From Cytobacillus firmus (GTDB taxonomy: Bacteria > Bacillota > Bacilli > Bacillales > Cytobacillaceae), in NCBI RefSeq assembly GCF_023657595.1, contig NZ_CP098323.1, positions 1,388,001 to 1,452,000 on the forward strand: a stretch of DNA of 64,000 nucleotides, read 5' to 3'. A model generated the notes under the pieces. It made no database searches. It saw only the letters and a program-made list of their open reading frames with translations, and was not told the DNA's origin. The position numbers were made by a program, and so were the translations under genes. Shown piece after piece: positions 60,828 to 64,000 of the stretch (its first letter is position 1; every line of letters begins with the position of its first letter).

Positions 60828-61130
60828 TCATTCCCAATCCTCATAAACAATTGTACCGCCAGTCAAATCCAGGGTATTTCTTTCGCCTTTATAAAAAAGT
60901 TTTCCTTCTTCTTCAACTATAAGGTTTTCATATGTAAATACACTCTTTCCGGAAGGAAGCTGGATGATGATTTTCTCACCCAGTTCTTTTTTGGGGGCTT
61001 CTATAGTAATGAGGCTTTGAGAATAAAAATATAATGCTGTAAAGATAGCAGCTAAACATCCCAATAGGACGATTGACACCAGCATAAATTTGCTCTTAGG
61101 CTTCTCCATATGCAATTCAGACCTTGTCAT
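60828..61130 (-). CDS. 100-aa single-pass membrane protein, unknown
   Basis: One N-terminal membrane helix (about 16-37) and an extracellular 60-residue beta-rich tail (EAPKKELGEKIIIQLPSGKS). GGAGGGAGAGG precedes the ATG. No family is recognised. It lies 82 nt upstream of the GDPD gene on the same strand, so it may share its transcript. Confidence 0.7.
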   Translation of the reverse strand: MTRSELHMEKPKSKFMLVSIVLLGCLAAIFTALYFYSQSLITIEAPKKELGEKIIIQLPSGKSVFTYENLIVEEEGKLFYKGERNTLDLTGGTIVYEDWE

Positions 61131-61315
61131 GATTCCTCTCCCTCCGCTAACCAGATATATTGGTCTATTCCACCATTTTTCACCATTTAATCCTAAATAG
61201 GATTTTAAATCCTCAAATATGGTATGCAGGAATAGTAATGAAAATGACTATAACAGGGTGAAAGTTAGACAAGCTGAAGAAGCAGCAGTATTAATTTGGA
61301 AAAAGTTAAGAAAAA

Positions 61316-61342
61316 TGAAACAATTCCTGGTCTTTGTCCGTA
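61316..61342 (+). promoter_or_regulatory. Sigma-W promoter of yuaF-floT
   Basis: TGAAAC, 17 bp, CGTA followed by TATAAT. It matches the sigma-W class, known to drive yuaF-floT in B. subtilis. The upstream part of the 290-bp gap holds nothing else I recognise. Confidence 0.88.
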
Positions 61343-61422
61343 TATAATTTAAGCTTTAATAGTAAAAAGGAAGGAGGCACGGGATAGATAGCCTGACTAT
61401 AAAAATGGATAGGGTGCATTTT

Positions 61423-61944
61423 ATGGAATTATTTGGTTTACCTATTCAGACAATTTATCTCAGCACACTTATTTTTTCTGGTATCTTAATTATTTTGTAT
61501 GTGTTTTTTGGAGATATGGCAGACGGAATTGGGGAGGGCAGCTTTCTAAATCCAGTACTGATTCTGGCATTTATTACTTTTCTCTCCGCTGCAGGCTATA
61601 TCTTTGAAATGACAACCACTCTAAATAGCGCAGTCATTCTTTTGATAGCGGCTGTTATTGCGGTTTTGCTGGATATATTGCTGGATATCTTTGTTCTTAT
61701 ACCATTAGCTTCTGCTGAAGAATCTCTCGTTTACACAGATGAATCCTTAAGGGGGAGAGTAGGTACGGTATTAATTCCTATACCGGAGAATGGTTTCGGT
61801 GAGGTTTTAATTGAAAATATAAGCGGGAGAATATCCAAGCCTGCTTCAAGCTATGAAAATACGGTCATAGCAGAAGGAAGCAAAGTGCTGATTGTTGAAG
61901 TCGCAAATGGAGTTATTAAAGTGATTGATTACAAAGAATTATAG
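61423..61944 (+). CDS. yuaF: NfeD-family membrane protein YuaF
   Basis: The ATG at 61423 (AGGGTG 7 nt upstream) gives 173 aa, matching B. subtilis YuaF (174). Three or four membrane helices, then an OB-fold NfeD domain (about 110-173, RGRVGTVLIPIPENGFGEVL). It partners with flotillin in membrane fluidity or microdomain functions. It is 15 nt before floT. Confidence 0.93.
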   Translation: MELFGLPIQTIYLSTLIFSGILIILYVFFGDMADGIGEGSFLNPVLILAFITFLSAAGYIFEMTTTLNSAVILLIAAVIAVLLDILLDIFVLIPLASAEESLVYTDESLRGRVGTVLIPIPENGFGEVLIENISGRISKPASSYENTVIAEGSKVLIVEVANGVIKVIDYKEL

Positions 61945-61959
61945 ACAGGGGGACACAAT

Positions 61960-63516
61960 ATGTTAATGGTTTGGGTTGTAATTGGAATCGCAGCATTTTT
62001 GCTGATTGCTCTGCTAGGTGTGTTCATTACAAAATATCGGACTGCGGGGCCGGATGAAGCGTTAATTGTAACAGGCAGTTACTTGGGAAGTAAAAATGTC
62101 CATGTTGACGAATCAGGAAATAAGATAAAAATAATAAGAGGCGGAGGAACATTTGTACTTCCTGTCTTTCAACAGGCAGAGCCATTGAGCCTCCTGTCAA
62201 GCAAACTGGAGGTTACCACTCCGGAAGTATATACCGAACAGGGAGTTCCTGTCATGGCAGATGGAACTGCAATTATTAAAATCGGCGGGAGTATTGGGGA
62301 AATTGCTACTGCTGCAGAACAGTTCCTTGGTAAATCTAAGGAAGATCGGGAAAATGAAGCGAAAGAAGTTCTTGAAGGACATTTGCGGTCAATTCTGGGA
62401 TCGATGACGGTCGAAGAAATATATAAAAACAGGGATAAATTTTCCCAGGAGGTTCAAAGGGTAGCGTCACAGGATCTGGCCAAAATGGGTTTGATCATTG
62501 TTTCTTTTACAATCAAAGATGTCCGTGACAAAAATGGATATCTTGATTCACTGGGAAGGCCAAGAATAGCCCAGGTTAAAAGGGATGCGGATATTGCCAC
62601 GGCTGAAGCTGAAAAGGAAACCCGGATTAAACGGGCAGAAGCAGCAAAGGATGCCCAAAAAGCAGAACTTGAAAGGGCAACTGAAATAGCTGAAGCCGAG
62701 AAAGAAAATCAAATGAAAATGGCTGACTACAGAAGGGAACAGGATATTGCCAAAGCACGGGCTGACCAGGCATATGACCTTGAGACAGCCAGAGCAAAGC
62801 AGGAAGTTACCGAGCATGAAATGCAAATCAGGATTATAGAACGCCAAAAGCAAATTGAGCTTGAAGAAAAAGAAATCTTAAGAAGAGAACGCCAATATGA
62901 TTCCGAAGTGAAGAAAAAAGCAGATGCAGACAGATATGCTGTTGAGCAGGCGGCAGAGGCAGAAAAGAAAAAGCAAATTGCCGAAGCGGATGCAAACCAA
63001 TATAGGATTGAATCACAGGCCCGTGCAGAAGCTGAAAGGGTTAGGGCAGATGGGATGGCCAAGGCTGATTCACAGCGCGCCCAAGGTGAATCTGAAGCCG
63101 AAATCATTCGCCTAAAAGGTCTGGCAGAAGCAGAGGCAAAGAGAAAAATCGCCGAGGCATTTGAACAGTATGGCCAGGCAGCTATGATGGATATGGTCAT
63201 TAACATGCTTCCGGAATATGCGAAACAGCTTGCAAGCCCGTTATCGAATATTGATAAGATTACAGTGGTTGATACAGGGAGTGACAGCACTAATGGAGGT
63301 GCCAATAAAGTAACCGGCTATGCCACCAACCTTATGTCCACGATGCAGGAAAGCCTGAAGGCTTCATCCGGCATTGATGTGAAGGAGCTTCTCCAAAACT
63401 TTTCAGGCAAAGGAAACGTCCGCCAAAGCCTGGAGCAGCTTACTGAGGAAATAAAAGAAAAAGAACCCGTGCAGCCTTCTATAGGTATCCAGGCCGCTCC
63501 TGCTGATAAGAAATAA
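61960..63516 (+). CDS. floT: Flotillin FloT
   Basis: 518 aa. An N-terminal membrane-associated hydrophobic segment (1-22), an SPFH/PHB domain (about 25-210), then a long coiled coil rich in EA repeats (about 210-400) and a C-terminal flotillin segment. It scaffolds functional membrane microdomains with YuaF; sigma-W responds to envelope stress. AGGGGGACAC precedes the ATG. Confidence 0.96.
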   Translation: MLMVWVVIGIAAFLLIALLGVFITKYRTAGPDEALIVTGSYLGSKNVHVDESGNKIKIIRGGGTFVLPVFQQAEPLSLLSSKLEVTTPEVYTEQGVPVMADGTAIIKIGGSIGEIATAAEQFLGKSKEDRENEAKEVLEGHLRSILGSMTVEEIYKNRDKFSQEVQRVASQDLAKMGLIIVSFTIKDVRDKNGYLDSLGRPRIAQVKRDADIATAEAEKETRIKRAEAAKDAQKAELERATEIAEAEKENQMKMADYRREQDIAKARADQAYDLETARAKQEVTEHEMQIRIIERQKQIELEEKEILRRERQYDSEVKKKADADRYAVEQAAEAEKKKQIAEADANQYRIESQARAEAERVRADGMAKADSQRAQGESEAEIIRLKGLAEAEAKRKIAEAFEQYGQAAMMDMVINMLPEYAKQLASPLSNIDKITVVDTGSDSTNGGANKVTGYATNLMSTMQESLKASSGIDVKELLQNFSGKGNVRQSLEQLTEEIKEKEPVQPSIGIQAAPADKK

Positions 63517-63578
63517 TGAAATTGCCTATTTTTATCTGGGGAGATAACCTGGAAATACCGTTATATCAACAAAAATCC

Positions 63579-63607
63579 GAAGCCTTCAAACCGAAGGCTT
63601 CTTTTTT
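63579..63607 (+). terminator. Terminator after floT
   Basis: GAAGCCTTC-AAACC-GAAGGCTTC (perfect 9 bp), then TTTTTT. Confidence 0.88.
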
Positions 63608-63692
63608 GCGCAGAAAACTGTGTATTTGTCTATCGCACAATCTGGGTGAATTGAATAGGATATATTGAATCAAACAAAGGAGGTAATTGACT

Positions 63693-63797
63693 ATGTCAGA
63701 CGGTTTCGGACACGGCGGCGGTTTCGCCCTTTTAGTTGTATTGTTTATTTTACTGATTATTATCGGTGCTTCTTGGGGATTCGGTGGATGCTGCTAA
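63693..63797 (+). CDS. YjcZ-family sporulation micropeptide (34 aa)
   Basis: [10 protein letters not shown], then the membrane helix [19 protein letters not shown], ending GGCC. AAAGGAGG is 9 nt upstream. It is 46 nt before its paralogue and shares the helix with YjcZ at 24718. Confidence 0.88.
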   Translation: MSDGFGHGGGFALLVVLFILLIIIGASWGFGGCC

Positions 63798-63842
63798 TAA
63801 AACATGGAGACAGAGTTTATTAGTAAGGGAGGGGATTCTATA

Positions 63843-63980
63843 ATGTATGGCTACGGATATGGCGGCTGTGGATACGGTGGAGCTGGATACGGCGGCTGTG
63901 GATACGGCGGCGGTTTTGCGCTAATCGTTGTTCTGTTCATCCTGTTGATCATCGTAGGTGCTTCTTGCTTTAAGTGGTAA
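63843..63980 (+). CDS. YjcZ-family sporulation micropeptide (45 aa)
   Basis: A head made of three GYGG-type repeats with two Cys ([12 protein letters not shown]), then [29 protein letters not shown] lies 10 nt upstream of the ATG. It is the last complete gene in the window. Confidence 0.88.
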   Translation: MYGYGYGGCGYGGAGYGGCGYGGGFALIVVLFILLIIVGASCFKW

Positions 63981-64000
63981 TAGATTAAAAGAAAAGCAGG

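Noticed and set aside
62727..63305. 192-aa minus-strand frame
   Set aside because: It is the complement of the floT EA-repeat coiled coil; its Ser/Ala-rich composition is a shadow of that gene.

Overview
The window is chromosomal DNA from an endospore-forming, low-GC Gram-positive bacterium of the family Bacillaceae. It carries spore genes (cotO, cotZ, a spoVA set, spoVIF, an alpha/beta SASP, tgl, three YjcZ-type micropeptides). Most genes from 1.3 to 30.8 kb follow the order of the Bacillus subtilis yjbC to yjcH region. The promoters look Bacillus-like: sigma-A, sigma-M, sigma-W, sigma-B and sigma-K types can be read, as can FapR, LexA and TnrA/GlnR boxes. A Cytobacillus/B. firmus-like genus is my guess, not something the sequence proves.

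Layout. 0-1.1 kb: the end of a glycoside-hydrolase-like gene and a small membrane protein. 1.3-13.8 kb: redox and proteolysis control (yjbC, spx, mecA, spxH), competence (coiA), oligopeptidase pepF, the small RNA RoxS/RsaE, a truncated globin, a lytic transglycosylase, a CYTH protein, the (p)ppGpp synthetase RelQ, NAD kinase and a pseudouridine synthase. 13.7-15.9 kb: a hairpin-rich repeat array around prpE. 16-20.2 kb: mgtE, a CPA2 antiporter and fabI under a FapR box. 20.2-25.3 kb: spore coat and spoVA genes. 25.3-30.8 kb: yjcD helicase, a DUF421 protein, yjcF, yjcG and yjcH.

31-34.7 kb: a TAXI-type TRAP transporter. 34.8-39.5 kb: lipoproteins, a LexA-controlled mini-WYL protein, tRNA-Val(GAC) and proline dehydrogenase. 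39.5-46.9 kb: a PTS permease with a phosphatase-like partner, diverging from an RpiR regulator, a YjiH-type transporter, a GNAT enzyme and an N-acylamino-acid racemase/OSBS-like enzyme. 47-51.8 kb: ctaA, a SASP and a nitrogen-regulated operon of an ammonium transporter, a DUF294 nucleotidyltransferase and a DEDDh-type exonuclease. 51.9-53.6 kb: a complete IS3-family (IS150-like) insertion sequence. 53.6-64 kb: small hydrophilic proteins, cstA, tgl, a MurE paralogue, a GDPD, yuaF-floT and two YjcZ micropeptides.

The best leads for something undescribed are: (1) the amt-DUF294-exonuclease operon, which has two TnrA/GlnR boxes and no PII gene; (2) a stand-alone WYL domain behind an exact LexA box; (3) a family of two-hairpin repeats that occurs as a 149-bp tandem unit, a roughly 370-460-bp composite form and a 52-bp mini form, and that supplies the stop codon of one gene; (4) a MurE paralogue without the DNPR motif, next to tgl. 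All calls come from reading the sequence; no searches were run.
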